Origin: Schistosoma mansoni
Lineage: Eukaryota > Platyhelminthes > Trematoda > Strigeidida > Schistosomatidae
Assembly (NCBI RefSeq): GCF_000237925.1
Contig: NC_031496.1
Span: 11,681,428 to 11,745,427 of the forward strand
Reading direction: 5' to 3'
Length of the DNA stretch: 64,000 nucleotides
The position numbers and the translations under genes were made by a program. Numbering within the stretch: position 1 is the first letter of the stretch; each line of letters opens with the position of its first letter. Below are positions 12,801-22,289 of the stretch, piece by piece. Under the pieces are notes generated by a model, which had not been told where the DNA came from, ran no database searches, and worked only from the letters and a program-made list of their open reading frames with translations.

Positions 12801-15800
12801 CATTGAAATATCGAAAAAAAAGTGTTCAAAATACAATCTGAACAGAGTAGTTAAATATGTTTTGGAACTTGAAAAATTAAACCAAACGTAGATACTCAAG
12901 GTAAGGTCATCTATTGAGGATCCAGATATCACTAATAACAGCTTACATTGACAGTATTTAGAGTAGGAACGAGTAAGGAAGCAGTTTTCAGTATAAAATA
13001 GTTAGTTATTCATATTGGTATATAACTTGTAGAGGTATATCTCTCTAAAGTCACTACCTAGACATGACTTATTTCTATCAGACTTATCATCTACTGCTTC
13101 ACAGTGGATGCTTCAGTCATGATAGATTCTGAAAGAAATCGAATCTAAATTTACTAGATATGGCTAATATAAAGGAAACTAAAATTCAATGTGATTTTTT
13201 ACAACTGTTCAGTTCTGAATTTTAGTTACAGGTCATGAAATCGATTACATAATGCACTGTAGGATATAGTCTGGTAAATCAAGAATTAACTGAATTAAAA
13301 AAATATCAACATTAAAACATTTTGCTTATAAGTAAAGTAACAACTAAAAATGTCACAGAGTATTTAGACGTACTTGAACTGAGTTGTTGAAGTTTTGGAT
13401 AGTAAGAAATATTTTCGTAGTTGAAATCATGGGCCAATTGAAGCTAGACCACCATGAAAAACCTGGAAGCACTGGACGACAGTTCCGTCCTATTTTGGGA
13501 CTCCTCAGTAGTATGCATTCATGATCCCACTTCGCGAGCGAGCGCTTAACCACTAGACCACTGAGCCGGCATCCAACACTGTTAATATCTAATTTTAACC
13601 AATCCACGAAATTGAGCAACCGTCCACCATTGTCTTCAGTGTGTTGATATCTCACAACAGACCTGGTCACTGCTTTTCACTAAAACCCCAGGAATTATCT
13701 CTGGAAGCCAGTCACTAGTGAGCATATGATGATTATTATCCGAAGGGGTGGTTAAGCGCTCGCGCGTGAGACTGATAGGTCCTGGGTTCGAATTTCGCGA
13801 GACAGAATCGTGGATGCCCACTGCTGAGGAGTCCCATAATAGGACGAAACGGCCGTCCAGTGCTTCCAGGTTTTCGATGGTGGTCTAGCTTCAATTGACT
13901 CATGATTTCAACAGTGAAGATGAAATTCTCCTAACATGCATTTTATTCACACGATTTTTTTGTATTTTCAGTTTTCCTATATTACTATTATACTGACTGT
14001 GACTGGACACTTTATCGCAAATCATTTTGACCTTTCTAATTTACAAACAACACAATTTTGAAGTATATATGTCGTAACAGATGCAAACGTTCACCATTTT
14101 TAACATATAACATTCTGAAATTCATTAATACATGCCTCATTTTGGCCTTTGTAAAGTATCTCAATAATTATGGACTTATAACCGCAGAGCCTGATGATGA
14201 AGTTATTGAAAACAATTGTTCGCTCAAATATTGGTCATTTTTGAAAAAAGTTTATTGTTTATGCAATTTATTTATCATGTAAAAGATTATGCAGTTTTTA
14301 CATGGAGGTTGACAATAACTGGCTGATTGAAACATAATGGGAGAAGCTACATTTGAACCTGTAACCAACTATTTGGTTATAGTTTTTGCATAGATAATAA
14401 AACATTACAATGACGTTGGAAACTATTCAACTACCAATCGAGATCTAAAATAGATATACCAGTTTTTTAAATCAAATTCTTAGAGTTTTTGATCTAGACC
14501 AGGTGATATATTAAAACTAAGTACAAGACATAAGACGTGGGAAAGTAACTACTTGTAATTTGTAATCTTTGAAAGTATAATGTGTGAAATGTCACAATTT
14601 TTTAATCCCTATACAGATGAATAATAGAATAGGACATAGTATTTCACTGAACATGACTATTTGATATTTTAATGACCATGAACTAAATGTGATTTTAAAT
14701 AACAGAAATCTGTGTGAACTTTAACAGCTTATTTTGAAGTAAGATCCTAGGAAACACTAAAGGTACAAACTATAATTTATTTTATTCACTCCGGGAATGT
14801 CACCTTGTGCCCCCAAACAACCTGGTACGTTCGAAAGTGAGAAGAGTCCACTCTCCCTTTCGAAATACTCTCACATGGATACGCGTATACAGCCACTGTC
14901 AGGGAAGTCCTACTCAATGCCTTCTAGCGACAGGGGTGTTGTTTACGAAATTCTGAGGACGAAAAGCGAATGTTCGGTGCTTTAACCGGGTCAGTGGATA
15001 TAGAAGGTCTATCTGAGAGGGTTGGAAACTCTGATTCCAAACTAATGGTGCACATAGATAGGCTTCAGAATCCTGAGGGAACAAATGGCGTATGAACCTA
15101 TTGTTGGCCGCCGGATATCGTAAGACTGTATCTCCTAACGTTATAAATATCATTCTGAGAAATTCTTTGTCGTCACATTCAAGTACATTCATTATTTTGA
15201 ATCTAATAATCTTATATCCTAATTGTGATACTATTTTAGACTTAATGAACATCTATTCATTCATCATATTATTAATTCGTTTTAACATGTTTAATCTTAT
15301 TATAATTATAATTATTCATATACTCGAACTTTGCTCCACTGTACATGAAAGAAGTGACGATTTTCACTTTAAGTATTATACAGTCTAAAATGTTCACTTA
15401 TGTTAAATAACTATTAAAAACTAGGAAGTATTGAACAGTTATTTTATACTTTTATGGAACTCTGAAGCATTGCGCATCCACAAACCTTTAGGGAGTCGAG
15501 CCCAGGGTCTTCAACTTTCATGACAAGCACTTAACCTTCAGACTACTGAAAGAGCAGTCATTGATTTATAAGTTTAACTTTATTTAGCTCACTATATCAC
15601 ACAACGATCATCTAATTCCACCGATAGGTAATTCCACTCAGTACATACATGGGTGAACTCCACTAGTCAAGGTTTCTAACCACATTACCGGAAATTAACC
15701 CTCAAAAACAGCCCCTGGTGATTAAGAATCACCGGGGCTTCCTCAAAACAAATGAAATGGGTGTCACATGCTTCCTGGATCTCAATGTTTATATAATTAA

Positions 15801-18800
15801 GATCAGTCCATGATGTAAACTATTAAATTAAAAAAAAATCACCACAAATCTTCTCCAGCAATTGCAACTAGACTTCTCATTTATAAACATACAAATTCAG
15901 TACATTCTAATCAGTGATAATATATTACCCAATGTCTTCAAAAAGGGATATATAATTTACTTCTTTATAAAGAACACTACAAGTTTTATGGTTCATATCA
16001 TTTCGTTTTTTTTTACTGTGCTACTGATAAGTTGGGATAATAAAATAAATTTTCTGTTGAAATAAAAATGTATGAAAATGTAACTATAGTTTGTTGATCA
16101 CATGAAAAAGTGGAACTGCGTCGCCAATTTGTATTAAGATGATTAAAATTCATTACCCTACAAATGTTATGATGAAACCTGAATTTTATTCAGCTTCTTT
16201 TTACCCCTCCCTATCACTCAACATTATAGTTTTCTACTGGACTGTCACTAACTTAAATTTTATCATATCTGACTAAATACTAATATGAATCAACTAGTCT
16301 TAAATAGAAAGGGGAACTATTCAAATATCAAGTAGTTTTGAGTACTTTATTCTCTGTAAGAATATGGAAATAGTTATTAGTTAGTTTTCCATTGGTTTAA
16401 CTATGAACCTTGAATGGAATAGAAGATGCAAATATTGAATGCTGGATTATTACTCAATGAGTGGCATAAAAATCCTTGAGTTTAATCATATATGATACCA
16501 CAGACAAAAGTGGCCTGGCTTACAGACTTATATAATTTGATGTTAGCTCATGACTAAATTTATCGTCAGATTAAGTGAATCTACAAAAAACTGTTATGAT
16601 TTCTCTTATTGCCACCCAACTACCCTTATTGTTTAGTATTATTGAACATTAATACACTCGATAAGTCTCCAAATCAGAACACGGTTGAACAGGAACGTGA
16701 TTATATTCTAGATAACAAAGATGGATGGAAGTAGGAATTCCGATAAGAAAAACGCTAGTATATTTATAATTTTTACACAGGATTCTAGAGTTTCCCCCAA
16801 GTATCCACTAGCGTTGGTTGGTTAAGAAATAGTCAATCAGCGTGCCCCGATACAGGCCTGCAAGGAACATGCTTTACTTCAATATATATCCCGCTAACGA
16901 AAACCACGCAGTTGAATAAATCATATTGATTATTAGTGGAGATTGTGAAAACGAATTGGTTTCATGATTCACATCTTCAATTAGGCCTAGTCAGGAAACC
17001 GTAGAAAACCAGAAAACACTGGAAATTCACAAACATTCGACGTTTCGAATAATTTAGCTATTATCTACACGAAAAAAACTAATGAGATTTCGAAAATTTT
17101 TCTAATTCATTACGTATTTATGAGTAACATTTTAATAAGATGGTCAGTATTAATATAGTCGGTTAAACAAGAGGTTAATATCATTAATGTCTCATTTAAT
17201 AATAATCAAATTAACCTTGTAAAATTCAACATAAAATATGTAAAAATAAGGTTCAATAATTAGGAACTACAATAAACTATACTGTAAACATCATTTAAAC
17301 TAGAGGCCTAAGAGGATTGATACAGCCTTCCTTCGACATACTAGCAAACCCAACCAATTCAAGATAACTCTCAACAACAGGTTCCAAGACCTACAAGATC
17401 TACTCAAAGAAGTAGAAACCACTATGGAGGACAACTGGAAAGTAACCAAAGAAGCAGTAACCTCAACGTATCAGGTGCTGAGCCACTACAAGTATCATCA
17501 TAAGGAATGGATCTTTATCGAAACTTTGAACAACTTTCAACAAAGGAAGACCAAAAAGACAGCAACTAACAACAGCTAAACAAGAGCAGTAAAAGTCAAG
17601 GCACAGGCTGAAAACACAGAAACAAACAAGAGAGTGTAGAGGAGCATTAGAGCTGACAAGCAGAAACACGTGGAAGACCTAGCAAGAACAGCGGAAAAAG
17701 CTGCAAGAGAAAGAAGTATGGAACAACTATATGACACGACGAAGAAACAGTCAGGGAAATACAGAAAACCTGAGAGACGGGTCAAGAAGAAATCAAGCGA
17801 GCCAGTCACTGAGATTCAAGAACAGAGGAACAGATGGGGATAACATTTCAGGAAACTCTTGAATAAGCCAGCTCCATTGAATACACATCGAAGCAGCACA
17901 CATAGACCTTCCAATAGATGTCACTCCACCAACGATCGAAGAAATCAGGGTGACCATCAGACAAATTCAGGGTAGGGAAGCAGCATAACCTGCCAGCATA
18001 CCAGCCGAAGCACTGAAGTCGGACAGAGAAGTAACTACAAAGATGCATCACGTTCTATTCAGAAGGACTCGGTAGGAGGAGCAAGTGTCGACCGACTAGA
18101 AAGAAGGACACCTCATCAAGATGCCAGAGAAAGGAGATCTGAGCAAATGTTAGAACTACAGAGGCATCACACTACTGTCACTGCCAGGTAAGGTTTTCAA
18201 CAGAGTGTTGCTGAACAAGATGAAAGACTCAGTAGACGCTCACCCTTGAGATCATCGAGCCGGATTCCGTAAGGTCCGGCCGTACACTGACCAAATTGCG
18301 ACACTACGGACCGTTGTTAAGTAATTAACTGAATGGGATTCGTCACTTCGTAATGGACGAGAACAAAGAAGGCTACAACCTAATGAATCTTAGCACAAAA
18401 TTACGGAATCTCTTGGTAAGATACATTTGCAAAATTCCATCATTTGTCCTTCACATTCTGTATGCTTCTTCCAAGTCATAATTCCTTTCTATTTCTGTTT
18501 TCTCTTCAACTTGATCTTCTTAGCCTTCTGCTGTTAGGGTTTCCACTTACGATCAATGTTACTTACTACTTGTATCTGTTGGCTGAAAGATACTTTCCAT
18601 GTAAGGAACGGTGTCAGACAAGGCTGCTTACTCCCTCTTTTCCTTCTAGTGGCTGATTGGATTATGAAGACCTACATTTCTGAGGGCAAGCATGGAATAC
18701 AATGGATATGTTACATTCAACTAGACGATTTTGACTTCACAGACGACCTGAATAAATGTAGGTTAAGACAACCAGTGTAGCAACAGCCTCTACATCAGTA

Positions 18801-19586
18801 GGCCTCAACATACACAGGAAAAAAATCTGGGATCCTGAAATACAACACGAAGAACACCAAGAAAATCTCACTTGATGGCAAAACTCCGGGAGATGTGGAA
18901 ACTTTTACGTACCTGGACGGCATCATCGACGAACATGGAGGATCCGACGAAGAAATAAAAACGAGGATTGGTAAAACAAGCATTAATAAGCTATAAATTA
19001 TAAATATCATCTTTTAAAAAAGATATTTACAATAACCGAATATAAAACATGAACCAAAAAATAAACTTCTCCCCCCCCCTGAAGTCATTATGAGATAATC
19101 AAAATACTGTTTTATCTTCTCAGAATCCAACTTGATATAGATAGTATAGTTTGAATTAGCAGTGTATTTGAAAACAGATTATATAATATACGGAAACACT
19201 TTTCATTTTATAATACTTACTTTACATATTGTTAATTGTAAATGATAATCACTGCCACCTTGAACACGAAAACCCCATGGTGAATCATTAGATGCACGTC
19301 TTAATACAATATTGACTGGTGTTGTCTCTTCTAATTTTTTCAAATGATTATTTCCAGCAATACTAAAACTATTTCTATTACTACCAATTCCTCCTACACT
19401 TCCACTTGTTATATTATTTCCAGTAAATAAATCTAAAGCATTTGACAATGTTACATGTTGTTTACATGAATGTGTTGGATTATTATTATTATTCATTTGA
19501 TTAGTATGTTTTGTATTTGTATTCATTTTAGATAATGATGAATGTCCTGATTGTTGGCTAGCAACTGAACTAAAATATAAATTCAT
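772..19586 (-). CDS. PDZ-only protein of the PDZ-LIM/ZASP type, whole gene (join 19586..19221, 6318..6170, 850..772)
   Basis: Three exons join in phase (0, then 2) to a 197-residue product. Residues 1-90 are rich in Ser, Asn and Thr, then comes one PDZ domain (about 91-173) and a short basic tail. The carboxylate-binding loop reads PWGFRVQGG, the form typical of PDZ-LIM (ZASP, ALP, Enigma) proteins, and the second half has GDEILSING and a helix rich in charged residues. PDZ-LIM proteins tie signalling enzymes to actin and Z-discs by binding C-terminal tails; that role here is inference. No LIM domain follows, because a stop comes 25 codons after the last splice. The gene may thus give a short isoform, with LIM exons outside the window. 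The 12.9 kb second intron is packed with SINE, LINE and Penelope pieces. Weak poly(A)-like hexamers lie at 504-509 and 365-370 on the minus strand. Confidence 0.75.
902..1190 (-). mobile_element. family D retroposon, 3' half
   Basis: Same sequence as the end of the fuller copies at 2213 and 39264, reversed. It begins with the reversed TAAA-rich tail and breaks off near 1190. Confidence 0.7.
1640..1950. mobile_element. family A hammerhead SINE, fold-back copy
   Basis: The minus-strand unit (1640-1832) meets a plus-strand unit (1872-1950) head to head. The two 79-base inner arms (1754-1832 and 1872-1950) are nearly complementary around a 39-base loop. Each arm contains a hammerhead core. The outer left part holds the family's leader-like segment (reversed CAGTTGCAGTCCTAACACAT). 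Confidence 0.8.
1872..1925 (+). ncRNA. hammerhead ribozyme motif, core intact (family A)
   Basis: CTGAAGA at 1883-1889, stem II GTCT/GGAC (one wobble), GAAA at 1904-1907, cleavage triplet GTC at 1913-1915. Stem I ATCCAG/CTGGAT pairs fully. This is the arrangement of the known schistosome (Sm-alpha type) hammerhead; stem III is very short. Confidence 0.65.
2186..2785 (+). mobile_element. family D retroposon, near full length
   Basis: Holds the fixed landmarks CCCCCAAATGCCCTGGTAC and CGACGCTTTAACCGGGTTGG, and a 3' tail of AAATAAATAAAT. It shares an AT-rich 5' segment (from about 2213) with the copy at 35719-36120. Open frames inside it are not conserved between copies. Confidence 0.7.
3050..3240 (+). 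mobile_element. family B hammerhead SINE, 3' part
   Basis: tRNA-like B box GGTTCGAATTT, then hammerhead core CTGAGGA at 3131-3137 with ACGAAAC, then the family tail with CCATGGTGGTCTAGCTTCAA. Stem II is degraded. Confidence 0.7.
3395..3660 (+). mobile_element. family C SINE, internally deleted
   Basis: Matches 11285-11580 at both ends (CAACAGGAAACTCTG and the GAGCTAT...GCCGCGA stretch) but lacks the middle. The hammerhead region is degraded. Confidence 0.6.
3661..6169. other. PDZ gene intron 2, unique AT-rich sequence
   Basis: No gene seen. Very degraded hammerhead-SINE-like scraps may lie at 5520-5870 (GTGGGACTC, TAGGAGTCCCAT). Otherwise I see nothing. Confidence 0.5.
6170..6318 (-). CDS. 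PDZ protein exon 2 (C-terminal half of the PDZ domain)
   Basis: 149 bases between acceptor CATTTATAG and donor AG/GTAAAT. It reads TQSGSPSEGILQSGDEILSI and continues with NGENARIL and a QKIRSAG helix. It joins exon 1 in phase 0 and ends in phase 2. Alignment from memory with ZASP/PDLIM PDZ domains needs no gap at the junction. Confidence 0.8.
6440..6680. mobile_element. family A hammerhead SINE, minus body joined to plus leader
   Basis: On the minus strand it has a clean B box GGTTCGAGTCC (6558-6548) and a hammerhead with CCGACGA in place of CTGACGA. At about 6600 the sequence switches to the plus-strand leader CAGTTGTAGTCCTAACACAT, so it is a head-to-head hybrid. Confidence 0.7.
6788..7075 (+). 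mobile_element. family E repeat
   Basis: About 290 bases shared with 29565-29860 and, reversed, 9400-9700 (TATCCACATAAGTAGTATAT, TGAAAATGCATGAACAAT). No coding potential or promoter boxes recognised. Confidence 0.65.
7598..7735 (+). mobile_element. family B hammerhead SINE, 3' part
   Basis: Core reads TTGAAGA (7635-7641, first C lost), stem II GTCC/GGAC intact, GAAAC and GGCCGTC present, then the family tail. Confidence 0.68.
7825..8095 (+). mobile_element. family E repeat, diverged
   Basis: Follows family E in order (ATAAATAGTATGTATCGTCA, GAGACAATTGATTAATATTT, CTGTATGGTTCTCAG) with many changes. Confidence 0.5.
8457..8885 (+). mobile_element. family A hammerhead SINE, more than one unit head to tail
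   Basis: The leader CAGTTGCAGTCCTAACACAT occurs at 8487 and again at 8822, a period of 335 bases. Between them come the tRNA-like A box (GTGGCCGAGTGGATAACG), a B-box-like GGTTTGAAGTCC, and a hammerhead with changed core (CTAACGA, stem II partly lost, GAAAC kept). The unit size is that of the known schistosome Sm-alpha SINE. Confidence 0.78.
9166..9281. mobile_element. family B tail fold-back
   Basis: Two copies of the family B tail meet head to head (AGTTGAGATCATGAGTCAAT ... TAACTCATGATATCAACT) with the ribozyme and tRNA-like body missing. Confidence 0.7.
9400..9700 (-). mobile_element. family E repeat
   Basis: Reverse of 29565-29860: GAGTGGGGACAATCGAATGT at one end and ACTTATGTGGATATAAG at the other. 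Confidence 0.68.
10030..10900 (+). mobile_element. Penelope-like element, 3' end (endonuclease region and 3' UTR)
   Basis: A broken frame at about 10060-10280 is followed by AFYIGESSHEISTRAKEHL (10288-10344), the GIY-YIG-type nuclease start seen in Penelope-like elements. A stop after FNYKER, an AT-rich 3' UTR, and the conserved GAAACGTCAGAAAT end follow. The reverse transcriptase part is absent. The copy is dead. Confidence 0.68.
11149..11284. other. no feature
   Basis: AT-rich intron sequence between the Penelope piece and family C. The open frame here has no family likeness. Confidence 0.4.
11285..11580 (+). mobile_element. family C SINE
   Basis: tRNA-like segment on the minus strand (B-box-like GGATCGAATCCGTC; GCTATTCGGGCCGCGA). 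Its minus strand also carries a hammerhead layout at 11310-11370: CTAACGA, stem II GTGC/GCAC, GAAA, then GTC and CAGGGTTT pairing with AAACCTTG. Confidence 0.68.
11990..12310 (+). mobile_element. family A hammerhead SINE
   Basis: TTCACCCCATTGCACAAGCA, AGTGGATAACGCGATGGCG, B box GGTTCGAGTCCC, then CTGACGA, stem II, GAGA in place of GAAA, and the CCACTGCTAGCCACTATTCA end. Confidence 0.72.
12347..12420. mobile_element. family B tail fold-back, collapsed
   Basis: TAGTTGAG...GCTAGACCACCATG...CTGGAAGCAATTGACTCATG...CAACT: one tail followed by the reversed end of another, about 75 bases in all. Confidence 0.5.
12458..12668 (+). mobile_element. family B SINE, 5' part
   Basis: GCTCACTAGTGACTGGCTTC through GACATTAATACCGTTGGATG to the A-box-like TAGTGGTCTAGAGGTTAA, where it breaks off. 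It matches the 5' halves of 30370 and 55608. Confidence 0.65.
13418..13735 (-). mobile_element. family B hammerhead SINE, full unit
   Basis: Complete order on the minus strand: 5' segment, A-box-like part, hammerhead with CTGAGGA and stem II GTCC/GGAC but GGAA for GAAA, then tail. The next copy follows head to head. Confidence 0.72.
13735..13915 (+). mobile_element. family B hammerhead SINE, 3' half
   Basis: GGTTAAGCGCTCGCG, B box GGTTCGAATTTC, an intact hammerhead, and the tail GGTGGTCTAGCTTCAATTG. Confidence 0.72.
13815..13866 (+). ncRNA. hammerhead ribozyme motif, core intact (family B)
   Basis: CTGAGGA at 13824-13830, stem II GTCC(CATAATA)GGAC at 13831-13845, GAAA at 13846-13849, palindromic stem III ACGGCCGT, cleavage triplet GTC at 13855-13857. 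Stem I CACTG/CAGTG pairs. Confidence 0.62.
14286..14790. other. no feature
   Basis: AT-rich intron. Open frames nearby (14058-14282) show no likeness to any family. Confidence 0.4.
14795..15146 (+). mobile_element. family D retroposon, 5' two-thirds
   Basis: TGCCCCCAAACAACCTGGTA through GTGCTTTAACCGGGTCAGTG to GTAAGACTGTATCTCCTAAC, then unrelated sequence. Confidence 0.65.
15420..15790 (-). repeat. diverged tRNA-like SINE (family F) with strong hairpin
   Basis: The minus strand has a B-box-like GGGCTCGACTCC. It shares layout with 22290-22560. Contains the hairpin noted at 15710-15739. Confidence 0.4.
15710..15739. repeat. 13-14 bp hairpin with AAG loop
   Basis: AGCCCCTGGTGATT (15710-15723) faces AATCACCGGGGCT (15727-15739) with a 3-base loop and one bulge. 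No T run follows, so this is not a bacterial-type terminator. Confidence 0.7.
15800..17300. other. PDZ gene intron, unique AT-rich sequence
   Basis: No gene, RNA or repeat family recognised. Confidence 0.45.
17305..18985 (+). mobile_element. SR2-like RTE LINE, old broken copy
   Basis: Codes in several frames for the endonuclease-RT linker ([36 protein letters not shown]), part of the RT (VRNGVRQGCLLP, motif B) and the C-terminal thumb start ([13 protein letters not shown]). It has many stops and frameshifts compared with 39868-41838, lacks the 3' end and is split by a family E insertion. The oldest SR2 copy here. Confidence 0.75.
18340..18595 (-). mobile_element. family E repeat nested in the SR2-like LINE
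   Basis: SR2 homology stops after the DQIATL block and resumes at NGVRQGC. The stretch between matches reversed family E in order (ACAAAATTACGGAATCTC, TTCCTTTCTATTTCTGTT, TGTTACTTACTACTTGTA). Confidence 0.5.
19221..19586 (-). CDS. PDZ protein exon 1 (or first visible exon)
   Basis: Codes for 122 residues ending ...GSDYHLQLTICK, then a strong donor GTAAGT at 19220-19215. ATG at 19586 follows an in-frame stop at 19604-19602, so it can be the true start. However, the stretch just inside it reads TTTATATTTTAG, which is also a good splice acceptor, so the exon could begin at 19569 with earlier exons further upstream. Confidence 0.72.
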
Positions 19587-19589
19587 TGT

Positions 19590-20475
19590 TAAGTTGTTTA
19601 TTTATTATGTAAATAGATGTAAGATATTTGTTTAAATGATACTTATTATTTTGGCGGACTGATTTTTCAAATTTAATCAGAGCGGTTTTTCTTGACTATT
19701 TATATTATTTGTATATGTAACTATATATATATAGGTGAAAAAAAGAAATCAATTTTCAATAGTGACCTGAAACTGTATTTAAACAAACATTTCTTATTCT
19801 TATTTTATAGATAGATACATACATTTAACTAATATACATAGATTTATTGAATATTTCTTTTAAGGGGATCAAAACAGATCGACCAATCTGTGTTTTATAA
19901 TCTTTCCTATTGGTTTATTTATAAATAGTTGTGCTTTTACGACTGGATGAATGGTGTATAGATGACAAAGATATGTAAATGGTTATAGGTTAATCGAAAG
20001 AGGACATTGTATATAGTATATATTTGAGATAATGAAAGATTTTTAGCATAATTCATTCTGAATAGAGATATAATATATAAGAGGATGACGATGCAATTTA
20101 AAGAAGAGATTACTTTAGGGTACTATAAGGAAAGTTAAACAGCTTTCCATCCAAAAGAACGTGTAATTTTCACAGTATCATAGAGAAGATGAGATATGAT
20201 AACCTATAATTACAGTAAGCAAAGCTTTAGTTATATAACTTTACTTGCGACGGATTTAAAAGTTGGCATAAAATTGACTGTTGCAATGGTACGATTTATT
20301 ATATCAACTCTGCACCCAGATCCAATCAACTGAGATCGATTTCAACAGTTGACGGTACTTAGTTCTCTATACTTGATCACTTTTTGTACTAGTTCTTGTT
20401 ATGAATCCCAAATAAAGTAAACTGAGGAGTAATTGTACATGTAATAATTAATTGGTATGATATAAAGCATGCTTT
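19590..20475. other. upstream of PDZ exon 1
   Basis: AT-rich, no exon or promoter motif that I can support. The true promoter may be here if ATG 19586 is the start. Confidence 0.35.
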
Positions 20476-20644
20476 CACTTATATATCACAGAAAGGGCCT
20501 CCAACATCCCTTGTCTTGTACAAATTATGAAGTCGAATAAGTCAATCCAATAATAATCTGAAGAAATAATGTATTACTGCGTATTGTTTTTATTTGGCTT
20601 TTTCCAAACCATGCTGGTAGATGTTCACTCATTCGTTGGTTAAG

Positions 20645-21037
20645 TTGCCTAGTAGTACGCCCGATATAGCTATCTCCACAGGAGCAGCTGAACTTATAAA
20701 TGCACATGGAGGAGGCCAACTCAGGTAACTTATCCTTCGTTTGAGTAGACATCACTGGTCGACACGAGAAAGTCAATGCGAGATAGGCTGCGTAAAAAGT
20801 TCTACTAATTACTTTTGTTAACCTATCTTTCAGAGTTTCACTAGCTATATCCCCGTTGAATGGTAATTTCATGTATAGAGGCTTCTTACGAACAGTTGAA
20901 ATCTCCGATTTCTTCCTTGTATCATACATGTACTTTTTGATGAACGCAGCAGGGAAGTCGATCTCAGTCAGTGAGCTATAGATAAATTGCAGTTCCTGAC
21001 TTAAAGTATCAACAGAACAGATCTTATTTGCTCTACT
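20645..21037 (-). repeat. left arm of the 393-base Penelope inverted repeat
   Basis: Complementary to 21815-22207 with no indel. The translations of both arms are identical over the whole arm. The 777-base spacer holds the RT. Confidence 0.9.
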
Positions 21038-21814
21038 CTTATACGTCACGACTGTATGGTTTACCCAAAGTTCATAAACCAGGTCTTCCACTGCGCCCAG
21101 TCCTAGATATGTTCAATTCCCCTTATCACAAAATTGCAAAGTGGCTAGTACGTATCTTAGAGCCCTTGCACAAATCAATTGTTAGTACGAGTGTAAAAGA
21201 TGTATTTCACTTCACTTCCAAAGTGGAAAATGTGAATGTTAATATGAAAAATACGTTCTCACTAGATGTAGTATCCTTGTTTACTAACGTACCACTTATG
21301 GAGACTATTGAGTTCATATGCGAGCAAATAACTGGAAAACAAATCAACATTGGCCTACCGGAAGATTGCCTGAAAGAACTGCTTTTAAGATGTACAATGA
21401 ATTTTCATTTTGTCTTCAACAATTCCTATTATAGACAAATAGACGGAATAGCCATGGGCTCACCTCTAGGCCCGATTCTCGCTGATCTCTTCTTAGCTAA
21501 GCTAGAAAATTGCCCACTTAAGGAGGCTATTAAGAAGCTCGATCTATACTGTCGCTACATTCATTGTGGTGGATCAGAACACCAGTAAGGATGAACTACT
21601 AGAACAGTTCAACGGTGTACATCCAGCGATTAGCTTCACTGGTGAAGGCGAGTGTGACATGAAGCTGAATTTCCTTGACGTTACACTAAGCAGGCGAAGT
21701 GATGGCTTGTTAAGTAGAAGCGTGTATAGAAAAAGACCCTCTGCCTGCCAATACACTCACTTCTATAGCTTTACACCTATCCAATATAAGAGAAACTTGG
21801 TTAGATGCCTCACT

Positions 21815-22207
21815 AGTAGAGCAAATAAGATCTGTTCTGTTGATACTTTAAGTCAGGAACTGCAATTTATCTATAGCTCACTGACTGAGATCGACTTCCC
21901 TGCTGCGTTCATCAAAAAGTACATGTATGATACAAGGAAGAAATCGGAGATTTCAACTGTTCGTAAGAAGCCTCTATACATGAAATTACCATTCAACGGG
22001 GATATAGCTAGTGAAACTCTGAAAGATAGGTTAACAAAAGTAATTAGTAGAACTTTTTACGCAGCCTATCTCGCATTGACTTTCTCGTGTCGACCAGTGA
22101 TGTCTACTCAAACGAAGGATAAGTTACCTGAGTTGGCCTCCTCCATGTGTATTTATAAGTTCAGCTGCTCCTGTGGAGATAGCTATATCGGGCGTACTAC
22201 TAGGCAA
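21815..22207 (+). repeat. right arm of the 393-base Penelope inverted repeat
   Basis: Starts AGTAGAGCAAATAAGATC and ends GTACTACTAGGCAA, where homology stops abruptly inside the nuclease region. Confidence 0.9.
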
Positions 22208-22289
22208 ACAATGTATTTGTTGAGGCGCTTATAGAAACTAATAAATTATGTCAGATACATCACAGACTGATCGCAGTAGACAAATATGG

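Larger units (their letters stand above)
20480..22207 (+). mobile_element. Penelope-like element with inverted duplication of its 3' part
   Basis: The plus strand from 21038 codes for a Penelope-type RT (YGLPKVHKPGLPLRPVLD, FSLDVVSLFTNVPL, GIAMGSPLGPILADLF), then the linker and the nuclease start SCSCGDSYIGRTTRQ. Left of it, 20645-21037 is an exact reversed copy of 21815-22207 (393 bases each), and the reversed copy runs on to about 20480 towards the 3' end. The RT frame is broken, so the copy is not self-sufficient. Head-to-head partial copies are typical of this class. Confidence 0.82.

Noticed and set aside
15710-15739. Hairpin as a rho-independent terminator
   Set aside because: There is no T run after it, and the sequence is plainly eukaryotic.
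14058-16065. Several AT-rich open frames (14058-14282, 15092-15388, 15862-16065)
   Set aside because: Low-complexity Ile/Phe/Leu/Asn-rich translations without splice context or family likeness. Expected by chance in this base composition.
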